Shown: positions 44,401-53,347, numbered from the stretch's first letter. The stretch is 64,000 nucleotides of DNA from Chloroflexi bacterium TSY (GCA_019217005.1 JAHBNG010000035.1:62001-126000); one strand, 5' to 3'. Translations and numbers: made by a program. Notes: generated by a model from the sequence alone, not told the origin.

Positions 44401-46692
44401 ATCCTCGAATCGACCCTCTGTCGCAACAGCAAGATCGAGCGTACCATTTCCATCCACATCCCCCCACGCTAGAGCATTTGCAAACGTCTCTTGCTCGATC
44501 AACCAGCGCGCAGTTGGATCAAGCTGTCCGCCATTGTTGCGATAAAGCTTGAGTTGCCTTCCACTCGTCACAGCCAGATCCAGATCGCCATCATCATCCA
44601 CATCTCCAAAAGCAATTTGAGACGCCCCATTATCATTAGAGAACCAAGTCGCCGTGGGTTCTAGGTTACCTTCTTCATTGAGATAGAGACGATTGGGGAG
44701 ACCAGCACCTCCTATCGCCAGATCGAGGTCACCATCACCCTCTACATCTCCCCAAGCCACGCTGGAGATCCATCTACGTTCCAGAGATGACCAGCCGGGA
44801 TCTGTCTCGAGACTTCCGTTCTGGTTCAGGTAGAGATGAACCCCTTCGGAACCGCCCGTCGCCAGATCGAGATCGCCATCACCCTCTACATCTCCCCAAG
44901 CCACGCTGTTAATCCGGTTCGTAGTGGCAACTCGCCATGCGGGCGCGGTGAATAGCCCATCACCTTTGTTGAGCAGCAGTGAAGTATCTCCGCCCATCCC
45001 CACCGGTTGGCGGCCAATGGCTAAATCCAACGCACCGTCTCCATTCACATCTCCCCATGCGATTGTTCTTGTCCTGGTGAACTGTTCCGATCGCCACGAA
45101 GCAGTGGTTTCAAGACACCCTGCTTGGTTCAGATAGATTCTGAGAGATTCACGACTCGCAGCCGCGAGATCAAGATCACCATCGGCGTCCACATCCCCCC
45201 ACGCTATCTGTGATGTACACTCGCTTTCTTGCGATATCCAGCTGGCGTTTTCCTTTAGATTTCCATTTTCGTTGGTATAGACCCGATTGACGCTGTCAAA
45301 AAACCCAGGGCAATTTCCGGTTGCGAGATCGAGATCGCTGTCGCCATCCACATCCCCCCAAGCTACGCTATTGCTTATGTCGTTTGTCCATTCCCCTTCG
45401 TTCAGCGACGTCCAACTGGGTCTTGTAGACAAACCTATGCTCCGATTTAGATAAACACCGGCATCGTGAATCAGATCCAAGTTGCCATCGCTATCTATGT
45501 CTAGCCAGCGCACGGTACTCGTTGCTTGGTTGGCCGTCCAACTGGGAATTTGATCGAGCTTACCATCATTCATCCGATAGACGCTCGAATCTAGAGCCAG
45601 ATCCAGATCCCCATCGGCATCCACATCTCCCCAGTCTATAGCTGCAAAATTCTTGCTGTTTTCGACGCGCCAGATTGGTGTCGGATTGAGTTCTCCATTT
45701 TCATTGAGATAGATCTGAGCGGATGGTACCACGCCGCTAAACTCAATTTGCACGGAAGTCACCGTTGTCAGATCAAGATCGCCATCCCCATCTATATCGC
45801 TCCAGATGACTTTGGGGGTGCCATAGGCACCAATCAGAAGATCCTCGCTCCAGCCATCCATTGCCACAAAATCGCCATTGCTGTTCAGATAGACGTTTGC
45901 CGGGCCAAAGTCATGCCCAAACGCCAGAGCCAAGTCGCCATCGCCGTTCAAGTCACCCCAGGAAATAGCTGACGGTTGAAAGTCGGTTGGCTCAATACTC
46001 CTGACTGTCTCCTCGCTCAATTTACCCTGTTCATTCGGGAAAATGCTCACTTGCCAGCGCGGCATACCTGAATTCTTACCCCCATCCTCGAAGCCTGCTT
46101 CAACCGTCTGATGCCATGCAGCCAAATCGTAATCCGCATCGCCATCAAAATCACCCCAGGTCACCGCGCCGAATTCGCTATTTTCCATAAAGGTCCAAGC
46201 TGGCTCCCTCATTAACGTGCCATTTTCGTTGAGATAGAGTTGAAGAGAGCGACTGCCAGAGATCAGATCGGGATCTCCGTCGCCATCGATATCGACCCAA
46301 TGAGGGATGCCAGTCAGTTCGTTGGGTTTTGATGTCCAATCTGGTTGGTGACCAAAGACACCACGATCGTTTAGATAGAGCTGTAGGACAGTGCCAAGTG
46401 CTACCACCGCATCGAAATCTCCATCACCGTCCACGTCACTCCAAGCCATGTCAGATCGAGCATCAAGATGGGGAAGAAACCAAATGGGAGTGGTATCAAG
46501 CAGAACAGCTGACTGTGTATGTGTGATATGGGTCGCGAATGGCAGAGTAGGGTCAGTTGCAATTTCTGTCTTGGCCATTACGTAGAGATTTGTTAGTCCG
46601 AAGAGAACAAAGATGAGTGCGATGCCACCGAGGAAGAGGGAGAGAAGTAAAATACGAATTTGGGTATAAATCGAGGGTTTTTTGTGTCTCAT
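41377..46692 (-). CDS. Giant exported VCBS/FG-GAP-repeat, LamG and zinc-metallopeptidase protein
   Basis: The protein has 1771 aa in this frame. A signal anchor (about 12-38; ILLLSLFLGGIALIFVLFGL) is followed by 14 FG-GAP/VCBS-like repeats (about 80-790) of the form WGDVDGDGDLDLA, Ca-binding loops of a beta-propeller. A LamG-like domain covers about 1000-1210 (GIALDGLDDWVDLG, GGLDEIRLWKRGLS). A peptidase-like region near 1380 has ALAHELGHYLFYLDDHY: HExxH with Asp at the third metzincin ligand position, as in snapalysins, and a later SAMTDPY that could be the Met-turn. The start overlaps the stop of the STAND gene (ATGA), so translation is coupled. The end is probably wrong because of a frameshift (see 40886-41470). 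Confidence 0.88.
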   Translation of the reverse strand: MRHKKPSIYTQIRILLLSLFLGGIALIFVLFGLTNLYVMAKTEIATDPTLPFATHITHTQSAVLLDTTPIWFLPHLDARSDMAWSDVDGDGDFDAVVALGTVLQLYLNDRGVFGHQPDWTSKPNELTGIPHWVDIDGDGDPDLISGSRSLQLYLNENGTLMREPAWTFMENSEFGAVTWGDFDGDADYDLAAWHQTVEAGFEDGGKNSGMPRWQVSIFPNEQGKLSEETVRSIEPTDFQPSAISWGDLNGDGDLALAFGHDFGPANVYLNSNGDFVAMDGWSEDLLIGAYGTPKVIWSDIDGDGDLDLTTVTSVQIEFSGVVPSAQIYLNENGELNPTPIWRVENSKNFAAIDWGDVDADGDLDLALDSSVYRMNDGKLDQIPSWTANQATSTVRWLDIDSDGNLDLIHDAGVYLNRSIGLSTRPSWTSLNEGEWTNDISNSVAWGDVDGDSDLDLATGNCPGFFDSVNRVYTNENGNLKENASWISQESECTSQIAWGDVDADGDLDLAAASRESLRIYLNQAGCLETTASWRSEQFTRTRTIAWGDVNGDGALDLAIGRQPVGMGGDTSLLLNKGDGLFTAPAWRVATTNRINSVAWGDVEGDGDLDLATGGSEGVHLYLNQNGSLETDPGWSSLERRWISSVAWGDVEGDGDLDLAIGGAGLPNRLYLNEEGNLEPTATWFSNDNGASQIAFGDVDDDGDLDLAVTSGRQLKLYRNNGGQLDPTARWLIEQETFANALAWGDVDGNGTLDLAVATEGRFEDTRTSAPNQIYLNQRPTRPTDREKNAAIRIQRIHNIPNAGIASYSTAILNASGQVSVTYALFHPFGQPMRRIRAQYSVDGGGHWQEAKPAEGVPTADLTTEPYPTITDQNRHLFVWDVVGSGFYGQSQNVILQLEGIPSVKPSKGGVSGPFQQAVVSTQSMPFRVRGNQVRVTNGSDPVPNALVYCLAQDQTTADAMRAGTDAFRTDTEGYLQGRGAIDENDRLVALAPIRSEFATDGGIALDGLDDWVDLGVRGSLDISDSLSIEAWAKVDERDGFRFLAAYGSATETELFLGIQDDLFEFGLMPSAIISAPVVTAPVISAPIPSDVMNPWTYLTGVYTNGQMQLYVNAKLAMTASVPSTTSVLSLSSDGLWTAGASPNGQSNFFAGGLDEIRLWKRGLSQTEISEHYHHHLPEEEGPGLVGWWAFDEGEGAETEDRSLRGQPARLIGPTWSGKQKYSLYHTSALNLDTGLPAHEILELGVQTLTVTSSNPLLLFDLDVSLEWDAHQDSQFLDQLEFDIKRTSQLLYDWTNGQAALGNVTVYQDQERWLDGDLQIYATNRLRPNAHQGGIVTTLVTDTTSISTLTYMPGQVRMGAIWNRYGQPASGTLGEDWARALAHELGHYLFYLDDHYLGFDEHDRLQPVTRCTGSAMTDPYIEDYTEFLYASSQVVSSHWALNCQETIAAQTSGRSDWETISTFYPMLNGSQPNPGPSRLVLAVTQVEFVPPRADLVGQNQLLSVPIFYLSQDAGLVNPGELARGYLVQKDRMVELGSPRFDQIHARGARDGDRLCLYDATFIQDGTTLAPQLGCEKIRQGDNQLKLVSKPGWSPDVIIEPLNTTRVLIRIPQESTGLTGNETLKARFFPAHAPATQEMTLTLHSSNANNVREYRGEFTFDDMDVAGHVQVWVDEPDSSDNPRRETITSYSLGGNPLGIARHLGIARHIGLSRRIGIARHAPGTSLDGRVMLFGRDVNFEYKEFYTLQATTSIANSRRWVRLIVCCYQIQSGR

Positions 46693-49268
46693 AATTGTTC
46701 GAATTCTAATGCTGCTGCATCTGAATGAGCACCCATCATTGTCAAGGCAGCATGTGCTTCTTGTAGTAGATGTTCAGCCTGATCGGAATCACCTTGCGTG
46801 AACAAAGTATGGCCGAGCAACTGTTGGTTACGAGCAGTTTCATATCGGTCTCGGCGGGCAAGCAATCGGACGCTCTCTTCAAATGCGGCAATCGCCTCAT
46901 CAGCCTGTCCTTGCGCAAGCAACACCTGTGCGAGCACACCCCGCGCAATGCCCTCTTCGCGCACGACGCCCATTTCCTGGGCCATCTTCAAGGCACGGGT
47001 TGCGTACTCATGAGCAGTCTCTACTTGATTCTGTGCCAACTCCACTTGTGCCTGTAGGCGATGAATTTCGACAAATTGATAGTGGGTCTGCGCTTCGGCA
47101 ACCAATTGCTCTGCTTCGGTCAAGAGCGCGTCTGCTGCGTCTAGATCACCTTGGCGCAGACGCAGGTCGGCCAAACTATATTTGCCGTTGATGCGAAATT
47201 CTTCCAAGGTGCCATGCTGGGTCAGCGTAAAGAGATGTTCAAAATACTGTTCAGCCGCCTCATTGTCACCCTGCCACGTGGAGAGAATGGCCAAATTGAG
47301 TGTACAAAGAGCTTCTCGGCTGCGAAAGCCAAGCGTTGCGGCCTGTTCTAGGCTTTCATGAAAGTGTGCCTCCGCTTCTGCCCAGCGACCCTCTAGCAAT
47401 CGACACAATCCTACATTGTTGCGCAGATCCGTCATCTTGAACGGCGCACTCAATTGCTGACTGAGTGCCAGACCACGTTCCCAATGCTGAGCGGCCAAAT
47501 CTATCTGGCCCTGATGGAAGTAGATACCACCGAGATTTTCTTCCCCGGCAATATGCTCCATCCCAATGTTTATGGGAAGTTGCTCCAATCCAGTCGCGAT
47601 GTGTTGCTGCGCGATGCTGAAATCGCCCATAACAGCATGGATGCCGCCGATTTTAAGATGGAGTTCCGCAATGATTTTCTGTCTTGCTTCGTCAGGCCGT
47701 TGCGAACCTGTTTGAGCGGATTGACCAATTGCCTCCAACCCACGTTTCGCCCATTCCAACGCCTTTTGTAAGTCTTCATGCTCATACGTTCCTGCCAACC
47801 CAAGATGAGCCTGGGCAGAGAATAGATTCGCATCTATGTCATCTTGGGGGCCAGCAGATCGATCAGACTGCTCCTCAGAAAACGGGTTGATGAAAGAGGA
47901 CGAAATTGGTTCCAAGAGAAGCCGCACCAAATCAAAACTTTCGCGCGCGGTTTCTCTGTCCTCAAGTAGCAGACAGATCTGTCCGCGCACCAGATTGACA
48001 GCGGCCCATAAGCTTGGTTCCAGTTGCGTGTCACGAAAGCGGGCCAGCAAACGTCGTAACGGTCGCAAACGCCCTTGCCGAATCAACTGCTGTGTATTGC
48101 TGGTCACCAACTTTGCGGACTGTGTGGCATCTCCCGCAGAGATATAATGTTGGGCAGCCTGGAGTAGATCTTGCTCATCCAGCTCATAATATTCGGCCGC
48201 ACGATAATGCATTTCTTGTCGGCGGCGACGGCTCAAGCCACTGTAGAAGAACGCTTGAAGGATCGGGTGTTGTTGGTACACCCGGCCCATATCGCCTGTC
48301 TGAACTCGTACCAGATGGCGATCGGTCAAGCTGAGCAGCGCGTTGCGTCCATTGATCCCATCTGCGATTGCTTCGATGGCGTGGCGTGTGCAGGGATGCC
48401 CTTGATAAATGGAGGCTGCCTCCATGACTGCTCTTTCCTCTTCTGAGGATTGTGCATTGACCTGATTCAGCAAGTAGCGCTCCAGATCATCAGCTTCTGC
48501 CAGATGATCAAGCACCTGAAACGGATCGCTCGATTGCTTGAGCGCCTGGATCGCCAAAGTCAAAAACTGAGCATTTCCCTCTGTATCAGCATGAAGTTGA
48601 TACATAAACCCGTCTGCCAACGGGAGACTTTCTTGGACAAGTAAGCGTTGCGTATCTTCTAAGCTCAACCCCTCCAGGGCGCGAAAGCCAGCCCAATTGG
48701 TAAAGGTTGGCAGGCGACGTGTTGTGACAATAAACGAGACATTGTCAGTTTTGTGGCGACCGATCAATTGGTTAACGAGGGCTGACGTCAAGGTATCTGC
48801 CTCGATATGATGGAGATCATCAAGGCATAGCAGAAGGGATTGTCCCGTGAGCAGTTGGCAAAGATAATCGAACAACATTTGCACGGGCGGCAATTGTGCA
48901 CCAGGCTGCTGCGCATTTTGCAACATGTTCCACAGCTCACCCTGATTTCGTTCGGCCAAAAAGCCCGCCAGCCGCCAGATCAGGGCCTCAATTCCTTCAT
49001 CTGCCTGGAAGGAATGCCAGAAAATGGACTGGCGAGGCGCCGTCTGCTGAGCCAATGCGAGGGCCAAGGAGCTCTTCCCGACACCCGGCATCCCGCTCAT
49101 AACGACCAAATGCTTGGTGTGTAGTTGATGGGCAAAATAATCCAACTCCGTCTGTCGACCAACAAAAGGCGTTGCATGGGTCGGCAGCGTATGTGAAGGG
49201 GGAGGAGAGATCACGTGACTGGATGAAGAGATGACAAGATGACTAGATGAAGCGGGGGAATCCGTCAT
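46689..49268 (-). CDS. STAND-type ATPase with TPR repeats (regulator C-terminal part)
   Basis: The protein has 859 aa. A low-complexity start (SSSHLVISSSSHVISPPPSH) precedes TPFVGRQTELDYFA, the common entry motif of these regulators. NTPase marks are GMPGVGKSSLALALA (Walker A) and SLLLCLDDLHHIEAD (Walker B), then FIVTTRR. From about 380 to the end it consists of helical TPR-like repeats (GDFSIAQQHIATGLEQL; LRQGDLDAADALLTEAEQLV). STAND proteins switch on ligand binding and assemble through the NTPase. It starts 12 nt after the stop of the BTAD gene in the same frame, so the two probably form one SARP-like regulator. Confidence 0.88.
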   Translation of the reverse strand: MTDSPASSSHLVISSSSHVISPPPSHTLPTHATPFVGRQTELDYFAHQLHTKHLVVMSGMPGVGKSSLALALAQQTAPRQSIFWHSFQADEGIEALIWRLAGFLAERNQGELWNMLQNAQQPGAQLPPVQMLFDYLCQLLTGQSLLLCLDDLHHIEADTLTSALVNQLIGRHKTDNVSFIVTTRRLPTFTNWAGFRALEGLSLEDTQRLLVQESLPLADGFMYQLHADTEGNAQFLTLAIQALKQSSDPFQVLDHLAEADDLERYLLNQVNAQSSEEERAVMEAASIYQGHPCTRHAIEAIADGINGRNALLSLTDRHLVRVQTGDMGRVYQQHPILQAFFYSGLSRRRRQEMHYRAAEYYELDEQDLLQAAQHYISAGDATQSAKLVTSNTQQLIRQGRLRPLRRLLARFRDTQLEPSLWAAVNLVRGQICLLLEDRETARESFDLVRLLLEPISSSFINPFSEEQSDRSAGPQDDIDANLFSAQAHLGLAGTYEHEDLQKALEWAKRGLEAIGQSAQTGSQRPDEARQKIIAELHLKIGGIHAVMGDFSIAQQHIATGLEQLPINIGMEHIAGEENLGGIYFHQGQIDLAAQHWERGLALSQQLSAPFKMTDLRNNVGLCRLLEGRWAEAEAHFHESLEQAATLGFRSREALCTLNLAILSTWQGDNEAAEQYFEHLFTLTQHGTLEEFRINGKYSLADLRLRQGDLDAADALLTEAEQLVAEAQTHYQFVEIHRLQAQVELAQNQVETAHEYATRALKMAQEMGVVREEGIARGVLAQVLLAQGQADEAIAAFEESVRLLARRDRYETARNQQLLGHTLFTQGDSDQAEHLLQEAHAALTMMGAHSDAAALEFEQL

Positions 49269-49296
49269 CTTGTCATCTTGTCATCTTGTCGTCTTG
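49221..49296. repeat. Octanucleotide repeat arrays at the BTAD/STAND junction
   Basis: TCATCTTG occurs three times plus one variant (TCGTCTTG) at 49265-49296. A second, inverted and degenerate array of four 8-mers (AGATGACA type) lies at 49221-49252. Together they can fold into a hairpin. They encode the stop of the BTAD gene, the start of the STAND gene and its HLVIS-SSSHVIS leader. Confidence 0.8.
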
Positions 49297-50078
49297 TCAA
49301 ATTTGCGCGTGCGGATGGCTTCGTAGAGTTCGGTTGTCTCGTCTTCGGGTGGTACACCGAGTTCATCATCTAGAATTCGTTGACAAGCTTGATATTGGCG
49401 GAGCGCAGCGGCTTGTTGGCCATTTTGGACGTAGAGCGTCATCAATTCTCGATGAGCTGATTCATCAAGCGAATCCAAGGAGAGCCAACGACGCGCATAG
49501 TCGATGGCTTGGTCAAATTCCTCTCGGGCGCGATGACCTCGGACGAGACGCAAAAGGGCTGCCGTTAAGGTCTGATGTAATTCCTCAGATTCAAAGTATT
49601 GCCAGTCGTCGAAGTTGGGACAATCGGATAAAGTAAAGCCCGCCATAAAGCCGTCGACATAGCAAGTAATGGCATTGGTTAAGAAAGAGAGACAGATTTC
49701 ACACAAATCTTGCTCAACACCGGCAGATTTATGTTGCTCACGACAGTTTTGCGACTTCTCAAGCTGCTGCCGATATTCGTCAACATCAATCCAGATGGGA
49801 GCATTGGCTTGCAACGCAATCTGTTCGCGGTCTGCGTCGAACATTTCATTCCCCATCAGTTTCCGCAGACGCAACAACTCGCGCCGCAGATGGGTGCGCG
49901 CCTCGCTTTGCCCATACTCGGGCCAGAGCAAGGTGGCCAGAGTATCCCGACTATGCGGTTGTTTGGTAACAGCGAGATAGGCAAGCAGGGCAATCGCTTT
50001 GCGGTGACGTAGTTCGAGTGTTTCGTTGTCGCGCTTCAGCCGTGGCGGACCGAACAGATAAAGTTGATAGGTGGGCAT
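49281..50078 (-). CDS. BTAD-domain (SARP-like) transcriptional regulator part
   Basis: The protein has 265 aa. The N-terminal winged-helix of the OmpR/SARP type is YQLYLFGPPRLKRDNETLEL, RHRKAIALLAYLAVTKQPHS, RDTLATLLWPEYGQSEARTH and LRRELLRLRKLMG. The bacterial transcriptional activator (BTAD) helical domain follows from about 95, ending LDESAHRELMTLYVQNGQQA and YQACQRILDDELGVPPEDET. It would activate transcription, probably when joined to or acting with the STAND-TPR protein encoded directly downstream. The TGA lies inside an octanucleotide repeat. Stop and next start are in the same frame, suggesting a former fusion. Confidence 0.88.
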   Translation of the reverse strand: MPTYQLYLFGPPRLKRDNETLELRHRKAIALLAYLAVTKQPHSRDTLATLLWPEYGQSEARTHLRRELLRLRKLMGNEMFDADREQIALQANAPIWIDVDEYRQQLEKSQNCREQHKSAGVEQDLCEICLSFLTNAITCYVDGFMAGFTLSDCPNFDDWQYFESEELHQTLTAALLRLVRGHRAREEFDQAIDYARRWLSLDSLDESAHRELMTLYVQNGQQAAALRQYQACQRILDDELGVPPEDETTELYEAIRTRKFDKTTR

Positions 50079-50305
50079 GGTGACTGGTTCGAAACCGGAC
50101 GGGTATGATGCAATGTGACAATCTTTGGTGCGTATAGTTTAACGGAATGGCGTCGATAATTCGTCGAGAACCCAACGATTATCCGTGTTTAGCCCTACAA
50201 ATTGTCCACATAAATATGATTGTTTTTTGTCGTATAGGAAAGTATAAGAATCAGTCACAAAATATGACCCGATTCTGGCTGTTCACGAAGTGGTCGCTTC
50301 GACCT

Positions 50306-50339
50306 AGCTGACGGCTGATTAGCTGAAAGCTTTTTTATG
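50306..50339. repeat. Family H 34-bp repeat, copy 2 (terminator-like)
   Basis: Exact second copy of 28497-28530, with a T6 tract. It lies in the 1.04-kb gap 50079-51119, in which I see no gene that I can support. Confidence 0.5.
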
Positions 50340-50544
50340 GTATTTCTTGATAGCATTTCTATGATGTCTAAGTGATTCCAAGAAAGAAATTAGAAATAGG
50401 ACGCGGATTTTCACGGATGAACACGGATAAAAATCTGAAAAATCCTAGAAATCCATGTCCAAATACTTTCTTGGTTTTACTTAGAAAGGTGACGACGCCA
50501 TGGAATCTTATATGAATGACAAAAATCTGTACAATCTATAAATG

Positions 50545-50700
50545 TCGGTTCTATCGGATCTCAGGTGGTTGACAAAGAATGAGTATGTTTACCATGAAGA
50601 GAGTGAAGAGATTGAAGGATTGTCGTTCCCTTCTTCAATTCCTTCAATCCCTTTATGATTTTAGATTTCTTGTCAACCACCTGAGATCCTGTTGAATCGA
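50545..50700. repeat. Family F inverted-repeat element (156 bp)
   Basis: The ends share GGATCTCAGGTGGTTGACAA and its reverse complement, in imperfect 35-bp arms. A partial end is found near 5970-5995. The interior (GAAGAGAG, TTCAATTCCTTCAATCCC) has its own inverted words. Confidence 0.75.
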
Positions 50701-51021
50701 ATTGTTTCGATGCCGTAATTGAGACAAACCGATCATTTTTGGTCGAGAAAGGCAAAGAAACCCATGTTTCAAGACAACCACTCTCGTTCTTCCCGAACGG
50801 GGCATTCAACTGAATTGCGCCCCGAAGTGCACTCGATCAGTGCAGAGCAGAAGAAGGAATGTTATAATGATGAGTACCTTCATTCTCTGAATAGCTATTC
50901 GGTTCTATCAACGATGCGGATTGCAGCTGGATGGAGCAACCAGAGTCGAAACCCATCCGGCTGGCATCAAATTGCACGAAGCTCGTTATACCCGAAACAT
51001 CTAATTCCTAAAAAATCTGGG

Positions 51022-51096
51022 AGTGTGTCCCAAAGTGTGTAAATGCAGCGGTTCTCTGACTGAGCAGTGTTCATTTACACACTTTGTGGTACGCTC
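51022..51096. repeat. Family A palindrome, copy 7
   Basis: Arms AGTGTGTCCCAAAGTGTGTA and TACACACTTTGTGGTACGCT. It ends 23 bases before the aldo/keto reductase start. Confidence 0.85.
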
Positions 51097-51119
51097 AAAA
51101 ATCTTGAGGAGAAACTAAA

Positions 51120-52112
51120 ATGGAGTATCGCTTATTGGGAAGAACCGGCATTCGCGTCTCACAACTCTGCTTTGGCACAATGTCCTTTGGTGGTGATGCA
51201 GATGAGACCACCTCCGCAGCCATGTTCAAACGTTGCCGCGACGCTGGCATCAACTTTTTTGATTGTGCCAACGTCTATGCAAGAGGTCGTTCAGAAGAAA
51301 TTCTGGGCAAACTGATAGCAGGCAGCCGTGATGAACTGGTAATCACGTCGAAGGTGTATGGTAAAGTTGGCAAGGACATCAACGATCGTGGATTGTCGCG
51401 TCGACACATCACCAAAGCAGTGGAAGATTCGCTACGGCGTCTCAACACGGATCGGCTTGACCTCTATTTTGTCCATCAGATTGATCAAGATACGCCAATC
51501 GATGAAACAGTGCGAGCGCTGGACGATCTGGTGCGGCAAGGCAAGATTCTGTATCCCGCCGTCAGCAACTGGGCAGCCTGGCACATCATGAAGGCCTTGA
51601 GCATCTCGGAGTACAAAAACCTGGCCCGCTTTGAATGCATTCAACCCATGTATAATCTGACCAAACGGCAGGTAGAAGTTGAAATCCTGCCTTTGGCACA
51701 AGCAGAACAGCTATCGGTGATTCCCTACAGCCCACTCGGTGGCGGGTTGCTGACGGGGAAATATGCAACCCAAAAACGCCCCGAACAAGGTCGGCTGATC
51801 GAAAATACTATGTATGGGAAACGATATGGTGAAGAGATGTACTATGAAGTGGCCGAGCGGTTTACGGCTCACGCCCAAGAACAGGGTGTTCATCCCGCCT
51901 CGCTGGCTGTGGCCTGGGTTATGGCAAACCCTGCCGTCACCGCTCCCATTATCGGTGCGCGTAACCTCGAACAACTTGAAGGTTCACTGGCCGCTCTTGA
52001 CATAAAGATGACGCCCCAATGGTATGCTGAGATTTCTGCACTCTCCTATACACCACCACCACCCACTGATCGAAGCGAGGAACAAAAGTTGCCGACACTC
52101 AGCTCAACATGA
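51120..52112 (+). CDS. Aldo/keto reductase
   Basis: An NADPH-dependent TIM-barrel oxidoreductase of 330 aa. MEYRLLGRTGIRVSQLCFGT is the usual start, with GAGGAG 8 nt upstream. The catalytic tetrad candidates are Asp in FFDCANVYARGRSEEILGK, Tyr in the same motif, Lys in LVITSKVYGK and His in LDLYFVHQID. The NADPH-binding end is IIGARNLEQLEGSLAAL. It belongs to the AKR7/13-like branch near YhdN or voltage-gated channel beta-subunit-like reductases; the substrate is not evident. It is convergent with the MDR dehydrogenase gene. Confidence 0.92.
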   Translation: MEYRLLGRTGIRVSQLCFGTMSFGGDADETTSAAMFKRCRDAGINFFDCANVYARGRSEEILGKLIAGSRDELVITSKVYGKVGKDINDRGLSRRHITKAVEDSLRRLNTDRLDLYFVHQIDQDTPIDETVRALDDLVRQGKILYPAVSNWAAWHIMKALSISEYKNLARFECIQPMYNLTKRQVEVEILPLAQAEQLSVIPYSPLGGGLLTGKYATQKRPEQGRLIENTMYGKRYGEEMYYEVAERFTAHAQEQGVHPASLAVAWVMANPAVTAPIIGARNLEQLEGSLAALDIKMTPQWYAEISALSYTPPPPTDRSEEQKLPTLSST

Positions 52113-52289
52113 AATCTGGAATCTTCAAGGATTCGTCAATCGTAGGTCACTTCTCTGAAGTGACGAGCACCCAAAACCTTGAATCTTTACTTGAAACAGC
52201 TTGTGCTTTTGAAGCTTGTCCCGCCAGAGACGGGACCTACGGTAATCCATCATTATGTCGATGACAATGTTATCTTGTTATCTCATCAT
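52113..52289. terminator. Two small hairpins between convergent genes
   Basis: GTCACTTC-tct-GAAGTGAC (52146-52164) and GTCCCG-ccagaga-CGGGAC (52217-52235). They separate the aldo/keto reductase and MDR genes; no T-tract follows either. Confidence 0.45.
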
Positions 52290-53285
52290 CTAACCGTCCT
52301 GCCAATCCAACAAAATTCCCAAGGTCTCTTTATCCCATGTTTTGAGCTGCTCATAAGCATCCACTGCTTGCCGCCAGGGATAGCGGTGCGTGATCAACGG
52401 AGAAACGATCAATCGTTTGCTTGCCAATAGTTTGATCGCGGTACGTTGATCGTCTGGCATGGTCCACCAGCCAGGGTATGAGTCAACTTGAGGTCGTGTA
52501 CTCTCATGGGCACCCAGTATGGTCAGCCCCCGTTTGTGGACGGCGCTATAGAAGTTGACCATCTCTGTCTCGCCACGCGTACTGCCCAACAAAACAACCC
52601 GCCCATGTCGCCGGGCAAGGTCAAATGCCATTGGTGCGGCATCCGGATGACCGGTCGCTTCAAGGACGACAGCAGGCCCCTCCTGCTCGCACAAGTCAGC
52701 AAGTGGGCCAGCCAAATCCTCTTTGGCATTGAGAATCGCATCTGCCCCCACCTTCTGAGCGAAAGCCAAGCGAGCTTCGTCTAGATCGATTGAGATCGAG
52801 GGCACAGCGCCATTGATGCGGGCCAACTGCATTGCTAGCAGTCCCACGATCCCTGCACCAATCACCGCCACTGGCTCGCCCAATTCGATGCGCGCCTTGC
52901 GCACGGCTTGCATCGCAATGGAAGAGAGTTGGAAAAAGGTAGCATCTTCATCGGCCAAACCAGCAGGTATCTGTCTGCAATGCTTTATGTCCACTGCAAC
53001 AAATCTGGCATGATTCCCACGATTCGCTACCCGATCACCTACTTTCCATCCCTCAACATTGGCACCGACTTCAACCACTTCACCAATGTTGCTATAGCCC
53101 GAACCCATGGGGTAGCTCTTGGTTGTATTGGGCAGACCAAGCAAAAAGGCGCGCTCCGTACCAGGACTGATGAGACTCATACGTGTGCGGATTAGAAGTT
53201 GGGCTTCGGCAATTTGAGGAATATTGGATGGTTGGAGTTCGACAACGCCTTGACGGGTAAAGACGACGCGTTGATTGTCATGCAT
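52290..53285 (-). CDS. Zinc-type MDR alcohol dehydrogenase family protein
   Basis: A medium-chain dehydrogenase of 331 aa. GroES-like N-terminal half (SLISPGTERAFLLGLPNTTK; YSNIGEVVEVGANVEGWKVG DRV). The Rossmann fold has AVIGAGIVGLLAMQLARING and binds NAD(P) through SISIDLDEARLAFA. The proton relay and zinc-site cysteines of classical alcohol dehydrogenases are not obvious, and the usual GHE motif is missing; the protein may be a zinc-free relative resembling the L-threonine- or bchC-like branch. CGAGGAG-like sequence (TGAGGAGAAACTG) precedes the ATG. The partner pathway is unknown. Confidence 0.88.
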   Translation of the reverse strand: MHDNQRVVFTRQGVVELQPSNIPQIAEAQLLIRTRMSLISPGTERAFLLGLPNTTKSYPMGSGYSNIGEVVEVGANVEGWKVGDRVANRGNHARFVAVDIKHCRQIPAGLADEDATFFQLSSIAMQAVRKARIELGEPVAVIGAGIVGLLAMQLARINGAVPSISIDLDEARLAFAQKVGADAILNAKEDLAGPLADLCEQEGPAVVLEATGHPDAAPMAFDLARRHGRVVLLGSTRGETEMVNFYSAVHKRGLTILGAHESTRPQVDSYPGWWTMPDDQRTAIKLLASKRLIVSPLITHRYPWRQAVDAYEQLKTWDKETLGILLDWQDG

Positions 53286-53347
53286 TTCAGTTTCTCCTCA
53301 ATCATAGACGCACACTTTTAGATGTGTACGAAATGAACGGTTGCTAT

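Noticed and set aside
49265..49296. Octanucleotide repeat as an on/off phase switch that fuses BTAD and STAND
   Set aside because: Losing or adding whole units still leaves a TGA in the BTAD frame, because the stop arises at the second and third unit; a simple switch by unit number does not restore the fusion.
50719..51042. 107-codon open frame in the gap before the aldo/keto reductase
   Set aside because: Composition is unlike a protein, there is no ribosome site, and it runs into a family A palindrome.
3347..51096. Family A palindromes as a CRISPR array
   Set aside because: The copies are kilobases apart, are palindromes with variable centres and have no cas genes nearby.
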